Positions 1-52,029 of a stretch of 64,000 nucleotides of DNA are shown here, in pieces. Position numbers and translations under genes: made by a program. This stretch comes from Hyperoplus lanceolatus (taxonomy: Eukaryota > Chordata > Actinopteri > Uranoscopiformes > Ammodytidae), in NCBI GenBank assembly GCA_026929865.2, contig CM049405.1, positions 16,868,001 to 16,932,000 on the forward strand, given 5' to 3'. The stretch's first letter is position 1. Each line of letters starts with the position of its first letter. Under the pieces are notes generated by a model. That model worked only from the letters and a program-made list of their open reading frames with translations, searched no databases and was not told the DNA's origin.

Positions 1-949
1 AGACATAAGGAATGAGAAACCGTCTGAAGTTAAGTTTAGCTGTCGGGGCTGCAGCAAACCTGTCTGCAATGGCCAAGACATCCAGATCATAGAAGATATG
101 CACAGAGTCAATGTCACATCAGAGTTCAGGTACAAATAATTCAGTTTAAGATTACATCACATTACATTATATTTGTGGGTGTTGGGTGACCTGTAAAGTG
201 TATGCCATAATTTAAAGGACATGCTGAGAATGAATTATACACCTAATGCAAAGCAAATGTGGTCCAAAATAAAATCAGATGCTGACAATTATTTTTGTTC
301 CAGTGAACTTTTCATTCAGAGAGAAAACACCACTCTTCAAGAACGACTTCTAGATTACGAAACCAATCTCTACATAGCATGCAAAGACTGTGGGCAGGTA
401 AATGTATTTATATAAATTTTTTTTTTTTTTTTTTGGGGATTGGTTAGAGAAAAAAGCAGATCCCCTCAAAGGCTACATCTCAAAACAATAGTTTGGCATC
501 TTGGAAAATGCACCTTTTCTTTCTTGCCAAGAGTTATTGAGTATTGATATCATTTGAATATCTGCCCATCCAATATAAAGGGATTGGTTTATGTGTTGTC
601 ATGCAGCTGACAGAAAATCTCCCCAGGGAGAAGTGGGAAATGGGTCCAGACTAGGCATCAACACACCTTTTTCTCACATGATGTATAGACCTACATAATA
701 CTACCAGATGTTTCTGTTCCGTCTAACCTCCTAACAAAATGATTGTTGCAGAGATGGGGCTCGATGATGCTCTATCGCGGGATCGACTGCCCTAGTCTAC
801 ATGTGAAACACTTTGTCGTGACATTCAGAGGAGAGAAGATAAGCAAATGCACCAGGTGGAATGAGCTCCCCGTCAAGTTCCCTGCCTTCGACTACGCTGA
901 ACATGCGGAACGCGTGGCAAAGAGCTCAGATGACGAAGAAACCCAATAA
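1..949 (+). CDS. ifih1: Interferon-induced helicase MDA5, 3' end (C-terminal RNA-binding domain; 5' part outside window)
   Basis: MDA5 is a cytoplasmic sensor that binds long double-stranded RNA and signals through MAVS. Only the last three exons are present: 1-129 (open at the left edge, frame starts at base 2), 304-397 and 752-949 (TAA at 947-949), joined by GT-AG introns with continuous frame. They encode the RIG-I-type C-terminal domain. The first exon has the first zinc pair (FSCRGCSK) and the motif VNVTSEF. The second has RENTTLQERL and the second zinc pair (ACKDCGQ). The third has RWGSMMLYRG and ends in an acidic tail (SSDDEETQ). All three align block by block with the end of vertebrate MDA5, and the LGP2/RIG-I equivalents fit less well. 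The second zinc pair is spaced CxxC, where I recall CxC in mammalian MDA5. The gene reads toward fap, the usual synteny. The exon calls are sure; whether the gene is intact further 5' cannot be seen. Confidence 0.95.
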
Positions 950-1690
950 GTCAAATCTATGGCGATTCACAAATAACCACATCAACACTGATTTCTGATG
1001 CATTTTTATTTGAACTATATAGCTTTCACAGCATAACAACTGACCCATCACTCTGCTGAATGCAATGCTTGCTGTCATGATAACTAGAGTCACTTATGGT
1101 GGTGGTGGATTTAAGTTTTTGATGTTCCATTTTATCTGTAAAGGGCTTATTTCGTTGGTATGTATATTTGTCAAAATATGAATTTGCCCTGGGATTGTTG
1201 GTGTACTGGATAATATACATTTGATTTTCTTCTTGGATTCTGTAAAAATAATTAAATGTAACAAGCATGCTTCACTATAAACTGGGGAAAAACATCCTCT
1301 CAAACCCCTGTGGTCTCATGATATGGGAGCCACTGAGCCTGTGATAGCCCCTCAGAGCCCACCTGTCAACACACAAGCAGACAAACAGGTGCTTGTGATT
1401 TCCCATCCCATCGTTAGTGAGTCACTACTGTCGAACCAGCCAGACCTGCTATTTTTAGAACATTTGTTTAACAATATTTTTGTCTGATATGATCAGATTA
1501 GACATGCGCATAGACGCATGATGCATGGATCCTGCAGCCCTAAAGGTGTGTCCATTGTCTGGATTGAATTACGTACTGTAATGTTGTACTGCATTAATGC
1601 TTTTTATAATGAACCCACAATACAATAAAATCTGACCCTATAACTAACTACCCGACTTTGTTCTATTTTACTTCTATGGTATTTTTACAA
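950..1690 (+). other. ifih1 3' UTR and start of ifih1-fap intergenic DNA
   Basis: This stretch holds no convincing coding sequence. The first part is the 3' UTR of ifih1. An AATAAA at 1625-1630 is a plausible polyadenylation signal, about 680 bases after the stop. The short open frames here show no family resemblance. Confidence 0.5.
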
Positions 1691-2058
1691 CTGGAAAATT
1701 TGACAAAGGGGGAGGTGAATGACTCGCGCCTTCGGTGAAAAAGCCACTTCCTAAATACCAGCAAGTTTTGCGCTCTTGGAAAGTTGTACAGGCTGCTGAC
1801 TTGAGAGAGGCATCTGTCTGGTGTCGGACTCCTCAGGAATGCAGCGAGAACTGTGAGAAGCCCGCTTCAGCTAAAGTAGGACGGTGCTCAGTTGGCTTAT
1901 ATTGCCATATTAAGTTTAAAGCCATTGTTACGGGTCGTTGTTTATCAGAGCGATTATGTTTACCAGGCTGATTGTCCAAGAGGTCACTTTGAACTTCACA
2001 TCATCGACCTTTAAGGATTATTAGAGACTGGGAGCTTCACGGAGACTTCTTCTGCATC

Positions 2059-8762
<6,704 letters not shown>

Positions 8763-8823
8763 ATGTGAAGAATGTGACATCATTTATAGTGAACATTATC
8801 ATTTTTTTATATATCTTATTGAT

Positions 8824-9070
8824 ATTAAAGTGTCAAGTTGAACTCTGTACATTTGTATTTTTTGTTGAATAATGAGCATTTTTATTTTTTGTTGAATAAT
8901 GAAACTTTTGTCAAGACATCTGGCATCTAAAAGTCCTTGCATGCTTTTATGGTTGAAGGCAGTTTGTTATGTGAATATAATAACAATAACAATAGCTACA
9001 TTGCACTGCACTGATTTGTTGTGGAGTGTTGTGATTTGTTGGAGCCATGTCCTTCTTAAAGTGAAATAAA
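8824..9070 (+). terminator. fap polyadenylation signals
   Basis: ATTAAA at 8824-8829 and AATAAA at 9065-9070 lie 62 and 303 bases after the fap stop codon. Either could direct 3' end formation. They are called from sequence and position only. Confidence 0.5.
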
Positions 9071-9980
9071 CATTGTTTTGAATACAGTATAACAGTTGAT
9101 TTATTTCTCAAGAATATTGGGATTTTTGCACACACCCTTATGGAATACACATAACAACAATAAATAAGGTATGCATAATTTGTCTCTCAATAAACACCCA
9201 ACATGTTTTAATGTGGTCACATGAATGTTAATATAAGAACATAACTTCAAATAAGTTTTAAGGCAAGACTCAGCAGGTAAGAAAATGTTTGCTAACATTG
9301 AAAAGCACAGGCTAATTTGGAGATTTTGGACTATTGTGCTTGCGTAACATGTCTTCTTTCCTACTAGTTTAAATAGGTCTAAGATGGGTTTAGACAGTAA
9401 ATTTAGGTTTTGATCTTATTAAACCTTGTCGGTTGGCGTCAGTAATTCAATAAAGATTGTAACTCTGGCTTTATCCAACATCTACATGTTAGTATTTTAG
9501 AGAGATGCAAAATTACACATAATTTGATTTTGCCAAATAAAAATATTCATTCAAACATTTCTAAAAGAAAATTGTTATACAAAAAATAATAATTTTAATG
9601 CAAGTAATTATTTGGCATAGTTTCATGATGATATCTATATGTTAAACATTAACCCTATACACCTGCAGTGTCTACCTTTAAGGCTACATTTAGATTTTAA
9701 TAATGTATAATCTACACACAGTATTCCATCTACATTGTAGATAGAATACTAGACAATGTTATTTAGAAAAAATGTAGCTCTGCTATAAATCTAAATGATT
9801 AGATCACACATATTTCGACTGACTGACATTTTTCTGTTTTGATTTTTCATGACACTGATACATTCATTTAAAGAGGTGTGGGTGCCAGTCTTTGTCAGTA
9901 TTTGTTTGTCAAGGTAGAGGTCATGTTTGATTATAACACCCGGTAGCTTTTACCACCCATTTTGCTGGAGTTTTTTTCCC
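9071..9980. other. fap-gcg intergenic DNA
   Basis: AT-rich sequence with no open frame resembling a protein and no RNA gene. A short self-complementary stretch lies around 9650-9750 (TACATTTAGATTTTAATAAT followed by related inverted words), but I could not assign it to a family. Confidence 0.4.
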
Positions 9981-10141
9981 CCTCTAAACAAACTCAAATA
10001 CATTCAGTGGAGTGTGACGGAAGCTGACTAATGGGTTGAGGGTAACAGAGGATATGCTGAGGTTTTTTCTGTGACGGGGGAGTCACCTTGGAGAACGCTC
10101 CTCAGCTCCGCTATATAAGGCTGGGCTGATCAAGAGGGGGA
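9981..10141 (+). promoter_or_regulatory. gcg: gcg promoter with TATA box
   Basis: A clear TATA box (TATATAA) lies at 10112-10118, so transcription should start near 10142. Upstream are a forkhead-like word (TAAACAAA, 9985-9992), two CRE-like TGACGG words (10015-10020 and 10072-10077) and a TAAT homeodomain core (10028-10031). Glucagon promoters in vertebrates are driven by FOXA, PAX6 and CREB-type factors, which fits, but the individual sites are inferred from short matches only. Confidence 0.6.
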
Positions 10142-10231
10142 CCATAAAACAGCTTGAGAAGCCAAGAGGGACGGAAGGACAACTATCCACACACTGTGAC
10201 AATCCCTCTTTCAGAAGCTCGACAGACACAG
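10142..10231 (+). other. gcg: gcg non-coding exon 1 (5' UTR)
   Basis: The segment runs from about 24 bases after the TATA box to a strong donor (CACAG then gtgaga at 10232). Exon 2 begins at 10368 after the acceptor tttcag and carries the start codon at 10379. A separate untranslated first exon is the normal proglucagon layout. The exact transcription start is inferred. Confidence 0.6.
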
Positions 10232-10310
10232 GTGAGAATTTGTGAACCATCTTGCTCTCAAACTTCCAGAAAATGTCTTCATATTATTGCAATCTCTCAA
10301 ACTGTATTGA

Positions 10311-10313
<3 letters not shown>

Positions 10314-10352
<39 letters not shown>
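10314..10352 (+). repeat. (TC)n tract in gcg intron 1
   Basis: A run of about 19 CT dinucleotides ends 15 bases before the acceptor of coding exon 2 (AG at 10366-10367). It forms most of the polypyrimidine tract of that splice site. Confidence 0.9.
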
Positions 10353-10356
<4 letters not shown>

Positions 10357-10378
10357 TCATCTTTCAGAAGTTGAAACA

Positions 10379-11623
<1,245 letters not shown>

Positions 11624-11718
11624 AGTCAACTCCCAAGAGGGCCCCTAAATAATGCAACAGTCCACACTGATTCTGTGTTCTTCTATGTTCCACACTCTGT
11701 ACAAGCCTTTGTCTTGCT

Positions 11719-11724
11719 ATTAAA
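11719..11724 (+). terminator. gcg: gcg polyadenylation signal (ATTAAA)
   Basis: ATTAAA lies 95 bases after the gcg stop codon in a short AT-rich 3' UTR. It is the closest polyadenylation-like word to the stop. Confidence 0.55.
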
Positions 11725-13181
11725 TTCCCCCTTCATAAGAAGCTCTGCTGGATATGTGAAAATGCAAAACAATTCACAGTATGTTTGAATTGTGTCTCAA
11801 TCATAAAAGCTGTGTGGATTTTCCATCAAAGACTGCCATCATGCTTAATTTTTAATCACATTTCACATTTTGGAATATTCCATCTTCATTCTCACATACA
11901 TTCATAAGAATATTTTGCGATCACATTATTGGTCTTAAAATGAAACTAACAATCAGATTTGGAGTCTCAATTTTCTTATATTATTCAGATAAAAGTCATA
12001 TTTAGTTTTCAATAAAGAAATGTGTACAATGCTTACTTGTTACATCTTTAAGAAACGTGATCCTCTTTTGAAATGTTTGTTTGGCAATGATGTATATCTT
12101 AGTGTATAAAAGTGTTGACAATTCACATACATACATACATAAACCTACCTCAGGGAATACGCAGGGGCCTCCTGTAAATGTCCATAATGAATACAATTAA
12201 AACACAAGGTAATTTTCATCAATAGTAATATTTTTAAAGAGAACATTTTCTATATAGTTGATTGGTCAATGGGGTTAGAAAAAAAAGCTGTTAAGTGACT
12301 TCACCCAGGAATATCGTTAACACAAGTGTTAATTTAGAGCCAGGAAAACATGGTTTGACAGCCTGCACCACTGGTGTGTACCTGACACGCTTTCCTAATC
12401 CTTCTGTTTATGGAGGCAGAACAAAAATCCATCTACACGTCACTCTCCGGGGGCTAGCATGCAGTGGGATTTCCACCAGGTAACAAGTTGATATGTGTCA
12501 TCCGTCAGTTGTTCACTCTGACAGCAGGCCGACCAGGGCCACGGTAAACCAAAGGCAATCATGTCAATCAGCTCCGGACTTGTTGGGAACAATGGCTGGG
12601 TCGACAACACGCTCCACTTCCCTATACTGGCATTAAGACAAAAACAGTTATTCACATGGGCCAGCAGCTTGACATGCTCAGGGATGTGCCACCTCTCTGA
12701 GCTGTCATTCCATAGCGCGTCAAACCATCTGTTGATTAGAAGGAACCTGTGCCCACTTCACTCAGTTTGCAGGGCCAAATCTCTAAGGGCTTATCAGTTG
12801 GACATTGGTCCAGTTAGCAAGCACTGACACTAATTTTGTTTCTCTCACGTCACCACACATGGCACATACTGAATCATTTGACAGTTCTGATTGTATGTGA
12901 CTTCAGCCTAAAAAGAACTCGCAGAGTCTTGGGGATACAATGAAAGAATATGTATATGATGAAGAAAACATCTTTCAGTAACAATTTCTAACTACTAAAT
13001 GTATTACCTGCAGAAATGTGAATGCTGAAAATAAAAGAATGGTCAAAGGGAAAAATATTTAAGCTCAAATGCACTGCACTGCACTGAACTGTACTGTACA
13101 GTACAGCTGAAAAACCTGGAAGCGGGTGAAATGTAAGCTCTGAGAAGAGTTGAGAGTTGATTGTCAAGAAATTAAGTCTAC
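11725..13181. other. gcg-slc4a10 intergenic DNA, first part
   Basis: I see no exon here. In tetrapods the next gene on this strand would be dpp4, but none of its hallmark blocks (serine nucleophile GWSYGG, DRDH, WVYEEE) occurs. No second glucagon-like exon (His-Ala-Asp-Gly start) was found either. The stretch near 13065-13105 is a low-complexity run of short CTGTACTG and GCACT words. Confidence 0.5.
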
Positions 13182-13640
13182 TTAAAGGTGAAGTAAGCAG
13201 TTTATTTATGTTAATATAAGTTTTGAATCGCTCTTTGTTCATACAGTGATCACTTACATAATGTGCGCGTTTCATAAAGCCGATCTCTCAGTCAGCTGCT
13301 CTGCATGTAATCGGCAAATAAACTTATTGGAGGATCCCGAAATTTATATCCAATCACAAGAGAGAACGCTACAAACCGACACCTGTCTCACTCATGGTCT
13401 CACTGCCGGTGCACGCCAGACCGACAGATGGGTGAATGTTTATGCGCCTTCCCAATGTCTGTTTTGATTATTTTTATCATGTTTTATCACACGTATGGAT
13501 CTGAGAGGATGCTAGATAACTCGCTGCTTGAAGATCGCAGTGCATTAATGTGGTGACATAGGGACGAGCGAGAGGACTGCTAACTGCAGTAACTGACAGG
13601 AAGTTAGCTAAAAGAACCATTCCGCTTACAGCACCTTTAA
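13182..13640. mobile_element. MITE with TTAAAGGTG-type inverted ends
   Basis: The left end reads TTAAAGGTGAAGTAAGCAG and the right end GCTTACAGCACCTTTAA, which are inverted copies of each other. The TTAA at both limits suggests a TTAA target site, as in piggyBac- or Kolobok-type elements. It has no coding capacity. Confidence 0.6.
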
Positions 13641-13980
13641 AGCTATAGTGCGTTACTTTTTCATATCAATGAATATCAGTTACATTCAAGCCAACACCAA
13701 ACGTGTTGACAAAACGTTCATTCATCCTATTAGGTCCGCTATAAACTCTCTCTGTATTTCTCAGTATGGCAGCTTTTACAAACTGCTGTCACCCCCTGAC
13801 ACTGGCCCAGGAGTTCAGAAAATTCCCAAGAAGCGCCCGAGAAATGTTTCAGTTGTTGATTCTACTGCTAAGAAAAAACCTGGACATCAAGAAGGAGGAA
13901 TAAAATCCACGCAAAAATCCACGCTTACCTAACGTAGACTCTTCGTGCGGGCCACGGAAGTTACGCACTTTAGCTTTAAA
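13637..13980. mobile_element. Second MITE, abutting the previous one
   Basis: The left end reads TTTAAAGCTATAGTGCGTTA and the right end is its imperfect inverse (ACGCACTTTAGCTTTAAA). It begins in the last bases of the preceding MITE, so the two share a junction. It is non-coding. Confidence 0.6.
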
Positions 13981-15886
13981 GTAGGAGAAACAAATGGGAA
14001 TTTCCATAAGCTCATGCTACCTTTTGGAGCATTCCACAGTATAGCAGAAAATAAGGCCCGCATTGCCTCCTAGAAAACTCCAGTTACTGTATTGGAGCTT
14101 TTATGTTGAAAAATCAACAAAGTGCTTTCCCCCTCCACTGTAAGCTCCTGTTACCGTCTGGGGGCTAACATTTTACAAATTAATTCAAAAGAGCATTGCT
14201 GTAGAGCAGAGGTTTGAAGAGATTGACAATCACTTCTATATTAAATAAAATGTTGAAGCTTTTGAAAAAAAACATTTGAATGGTTTCTGTTAAAGTATGC
14301 AGCAGTGGCAGCTGCGAGAAATGCTGCTGAGACAGCATATCTCACGATTAATTAGGGTAGAAAAAACATGCTGAAACTAATGCATAACTATTGCATGACA
14401 TGAGTCATGATGTATCATGTCTTCCTATTTGAGCAGACATTAATATCTAGGCCAAATTAAATGGACAATTGGGAGTACATAAGTTCTCCTAGTTACTTTC
14501 ACATCTCATAGAGACTTTGTCATTTTCTAATGGAAAGAATCTGTGATCTATGACACCCCTCATTAATTCAAGCGTATAATGAAACAGTAACACTATTAGT
14601 ACTGACTGTATGTGTGGCAATGAGAAAGAGAAAAAGAAGAGTACTCATAGAAATGTATTCTGTTAAAATAACATTGACAAGATATACATAATAAAATTGT
14701 TTGTGTATTTCTTTTCCCAACCCATCGCTAGTATTTATTATATACTCTAAACTGGCATTGAAATCCTCAGATACATGTAAGAGAAATTAAATATATTTTT
14801 AGGGTTACTTACATGAGTTCATGATGACATTTTTTTCAATGTATGATTCACTACACGATATACAAACATGAAGGTATTCAGTAGCAAACATGTTCATTTT
14901 ATTCCACAAAATAAATAGATAGATAAATAATTTGTCATATAAACATACTGAGTATTGACATTCTGGCAGAAAGTGCTATTGCATTTGGTTCTTAAGAGAT
15001 GTATGCATATTTTCCTAATATCAATAACATTAAAACACTAATTCCCTTCAGCCACAATCAATTACATGAATTTCAAATGATCCCATCTCAAAAACAAACA
15101 TTATAAATCGGTATTTCACAGGCTTTTCATGTTATATATATTTTTTTATATTTATGTATGGCTATGCATAGTCCAGAATTACCTTCGGCTATTAAGATAT
15201 TTATTAGATCTTTATGGGTAATTCTACATCATATTTTCAAGAGAAGTCAAAGAATAGAGAATCATGGGGAAGCAGTATATAAATAGATAAGAAATCCAAG
15301 GATATGTTCAAAATGATGGTATTTTAAAAATAAGGATAATACAGTTATACTTATACTTACGCACACAGATTTACAAGACTGAATTTGAAGGATTGATAAA
15401 CCGCAGCAAAAAATACACATTTGTTTATGGACACACTTAAGGGACAGTCACTAATAGACTCGCAGCTCTGCCCTACGTCTTCTTCATCTCACATTTCTCA
15501 TCTTGCAGTCAAGTATTCTGAAATACTGTGCGTGGTGTATGGAACTGTTTGAATGAGGGAAAAAAACGATGTTTAATTATAGAGTAGTAGACATATACTA
15601 AGCATAATGTATATTCTCTTAAAGAAAAATTGTTAGAGGTATTGGTGGACAAAGTACTCTTCCTAGTAAAATTTGGGTATACAAAAATACACTTAAAAAG
15701 GAAAACAAGTATTGTCAGCGCAATGTATTTAAAGTATAGAGAGTAAAATAATATGTAGAACGTAGCCTTCCAGAATTGTTTACATTATTATACGAATATT
15801 GAATGATTAGATCGCGGAAAAAGTAGAAAATACGATAGTTAATATACTTTGTTTAATTCCCACACCGATGTACATACCTGTGTTAA
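13981..15886. other. gcg-slc4a10 intergenic DNA, second part
   Basis: AT-rich sequence without a recognisable exon or RNA gene. Its right end may contain the 3' UTR of slc4a10, which is transcribed leftward. Confidence 0.4.
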
Positions 15887-15892
15887 TTTATT
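15887..15892 (-). terminator. slc4a10: Candidate slc4a10 polyadenylation signal
   Basis: TTTATT on the + strand is AATAAA on the gene strand. It lies about 130 bases beyond the stop codon proposed at 16022-16024. This is a weak call, since AT-rich DNA offers other candidates further left. Confidence 0.35.
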
Positions 15893-16021
15893 ATATACAA
15901 AGTTAAGAGTGAGAACTCTGCAGTGCAGATTTGATGCACACATGAGTGAGTGTACTGTATATTCAGAAATGTAAAGTGTCTTACCATATTGTTTGGAGGT
16001 CTCAAGTCTTTCTTAAATGTC

Positions 16022-49096
<33,075 letters not shown>

Positions 49097-49330
49097 GACG
49101 TTCCTCCCTTAAGCAGCTCACCGTGTCGGAGTGATGGAGCAGAAACCTCCGCTGTGTATGTTGTATATATGCTATGGTTGTATCCAGGAGTAACTGAGCG
49201 AGCACTCACAGCTGTCTCATGATTACGTGTGTCGGTCAGCTCAGCAGCTCGGCGGTGATTTGCGCCCCTCGCGCTGCCCCTCGCGTTCATCAAGGTACGC
49301 GCATCTGACGCGTCACTCAGGAAGTGTTTA
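49097..49330 (-). promoter_or_regulatory. slc4a10: slc4a10 5' UTR and promoter region
   Basis: CpG-rich sequence lies immediately upstream of the slc4a10 start codon (ATG at 49094-49096 on the - strand). It contains CGCGCTGCCCCTCGCG and a perfect palindrome TGACGCGTCA (49306-49315), close to a cAMP-response element. No TATA box was seen. This is inferred from position and composition only. Confidence 0.45.
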
Positions 49331-49547
49331 GCTGTTGTTGCAGACGCCGAGGTCGTTTAGACTGTGTTTTTTTGTGGGAGCTGTGTTTTCTGCGTAACAT
49401 TTTCTGTGAGTTGTGCTATCTGTCACTGCAAGTTATATTACACTATTATTATGTTTTTGTTTTTTGTTGGACTGTGAATCACTGTGCAAAGGCTTACTCA
49501 TTCTACAAGAACATGCTACACCTATAGAATAGCTCACTAATATTTCA

Positions 49548-49882
49548 TTAAAGGTGCACTATGTAACTTTAAATGTGTGAGAGAAGTTAACATTTTCTAA
49601 GGTATTTTCTCATAACTTAATAAAGAAACTTTCCTCACAGGAAAATGTGATCCCTTGAAGATTTGTTGTTGTTAGAAAGCTTCCTGAAAGGTTACCGTTT
49701 CACTGTTGTTGTTGTTTATAGCAGCACGGCCTACAGTTTGGCATATTTTCGTTTGATTTATGTTGATAGAATTTTTCAATAATAAGAATTACATGTAGAG
49801 TAAATGTGCTTTTTAACCTGGCTGCAGGATCTGCAAATGTAAAAGAAAACTCCTCCTCTGAAACTACATACTGCACCTTTAA
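49548..49882. mobile_element. MITE with TTAAAGGTGCA ends
   Basis: The left end TTAAAGGTGCACTATGTAAC is mirrored by the right end ACTACATACTGCACCTTTAA. It has a TTAA target site and is non-coding, lying between slc4a10 exon 1 and the LINE fragment. Confidence 0.7.
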
Positions 49883-49981
49883 TACATGTGATAATGATGA
49901 TGTTAATGGAATTGTATAATGAACTATAATTTGTAACCATATTCCTATAGTCATTCAGTAAATTGCATAATTTTGTTATGG

Positions 49982-50304
49982 CTTTAAAAATGATTTGGGG
50001 AAAAGTGACTTCTGGAGAATGCTTGTTATCAAAATAACTTTTTGTAAAAATGTAGTAAATATCTCCTCAGAATCCGCTAATTGTATCTAGGCCTACTTTG
50101 TGTGTGCACTGAAAAAACCCATTGTTAATACACAGCCTATAGCTCTGCGGGCATGTTGCTAGGCTGTGTATAAATACCATCTTTTTTTTTCAACGCACAC
50201 AGAGCGTGTAGGACATGATGCAGACTGTGAGGAGTTATTCACTGATTTTGAAAAAAAGTGATTTTGACAATAAGCCTTCTCCAGAATCGCTGACACCACC
50301 TTTT
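49982..50304. mobile_element. TTAA-type MITE family, copy 4
   Basis: It carries TTCTGGAGAATGCTTGTTAT, TATCTCCTCAGAATCCGCTA, ACACAGCCTATAGCTCTG and, inverted near the right end, AAGCCTTCTCCAGAATCGCT with ACACCACCTTTTA. The LINE 3' tail begins at its right limit. Confidence 0.65.
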
Positions 50305-52023
50305 ATTTATTTATTTTTATTTATTTAACTTTTATTTATCCTCGAGAGACCAATTGAGGGGTGATCCTCATTTTCAATGGTGTCGAGTTCAAACAAATTC
50401 CAAGGAAAAACAACAATGCATACACAATATTCAATGCAAATACATCAAATACACAACAGCAGGTGAAGAGAAGAAAAAAACAAAAAGCAAAAAAACAATT
50501 GAAACATTTACATAGTGGTGAAGAGTGGCAGCAATTAAAATGAAATTAAATGGGTGAAAGTACAATATAGCCTAATTAAAACAGTTACAGGTAGAGTTTG
50601 GCAGATTTAAGATAGTTTGTTTAAATTGATTAAAGGATATGAAGGTATTTAGTTTAATTTGTTGCTGTAAGTTGTTCCAGGAGTCGGGGGCACTGAAGCT
50701 AAAAGCTGTCTTTCCCAGCTCAGACCGGGCTTGTGGGACATAAAGCATGAGCATGTCAGTGGAGCGGGTCTGATAAAGCCCATCTGAAATTTGCAACATT
50801 TCTGTTAAATAACGAGGAAGCTTCCCGGTCAAGGCTTTGTAAATAAAAATATGCCAATGTGCATCACGTCTCTCTTTAAGGGAGTACCACCCAACCTTTT
50901 CATATAAAAGACAATGGTGTGTGTCATAAGCATCTCCTGTGATGAACCTTAAAGCAGAGTGAAAAACAGAGTCCAGGAGTTTAAGACATGAATGAGAGCC
51001 GGTAAACCACATCACCGTAATCAAGGACAGACATAAAAACTGCCTCAATAATCCTTTTCCTACTAAATAAAGGGAAGGTGGTTTTGTTCCTATAAAAATA
51101 GCCAATTTTTTGTCGTAGTCGACAAACAAGATTTTTTATATGGAAATTAAAAGTGAGTTTATCATCTAACCAGATGCCGAGATATTTGTACTCTGTGACT
51201 CTTTCAATTAAAAATCCATTCTTTGTAAAAACATTAAAATCATTCAAATTTGTAGTTCTTGCTCTGGAGAAACACATATATTTGGTTTTGTCTGTATTAA
51301 GAACAAGCCTGAGGTCTACTAGACAGTCCTGCAGGGTGTTAAAAGAGCTTTGTAGGTTCTCAATAGATTGGTGCACCGAATCGGAAATGCAATACAGTAC
51401 TGTGTCGTCAGCATATAGATGGGCGTGACAGTTTTTTAGCGATGAAACAATGTTATTTATATAAATTGTGAAAAGAACTGGACCTAAAATTGAGCCCTGT
51501 GGGACACCATTTGTAACAGTTAAGAATTCAGATTGGTATCTTCCCAGTTTAACTGACTGCTGTCTATCAGAGAGATAATCCCTAAACCAGCTACATGCAG
51601 ACTGATCAAAGCCAATGTCATAAAGCCTCTGTAAAAGCAAATGGTGGTCAACAGTATCAAAGGCCTTTGAAAGATCAATAAAAAGTGCTGCACAGTGCTT
51701 TTTCTTGTCTAATGCTGCAACAATGTTGTCTACAACCAAAGTCACAGCAGAGACAGTACTATGGCCTGCCCTAAAACCAGATTGGAATGGGCTCAAAATG
51801 GAAGCACTAGTTAGAAATGTTTTTAACTGATTATTAATAAGTGATTCTAGAATTTTTGCCAGGCATGGGAATTTGGAAATTGGCCTGTAGTTATTAAGAT
51901 TATTTTTGTCACCACCTTTATGTAAAGGAATTACATGAGCTATTTTCCAGATTTTAGGAACTATTCCAGAGGAGATGGAAAGATTAAATTGATTGAAAAG
52001 TTTTAGCACATATGTAGATATTA
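50305..52023 (-). mobile_element. 5'-truncated LINE with reverse transcriptase
   Basis: A non-LTR retrotransposon in reverse orientation. Its 3' tail is the AAATAAATAAATAAAA-type run at 50305-50340. The RT open frame reaches about 52020, where the element is truncated, so the endonuclease and ORF1 are missing. The motifs look like the CR1/L2/Rex1 branch of LINEs, but clade assignment needs a tree. Confidence 0.8.
50572..52023 (-). pseudogene. LINE reverse transcriptase, truncated and frameshifted
   Basis: The first open frame (about 52020 to 50981) contains the RT domain in order: IPLHKGGDKNNLNNYRPIS, GFRAGHSTVSA, FIDLSKAFDTVDH (motif A), NGVPQGSILGPVLF (motif B), YADDTVLY (motif C, catalytic Asp pair) and YLGIWLDDKL (motif E region). 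It continues after a frameshift near 50985-51010 in a second frame to 50572 (LKLLDSVFHSALRFITGD, YSLKERRDAHW), the usual LINE C-terminal part. The catalytic residues look intact, but truncation and frameshift make it inactive. It has no start codon of its own. Confidence 0.85.
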
Positions 52024-52029
52024 CTGCTG

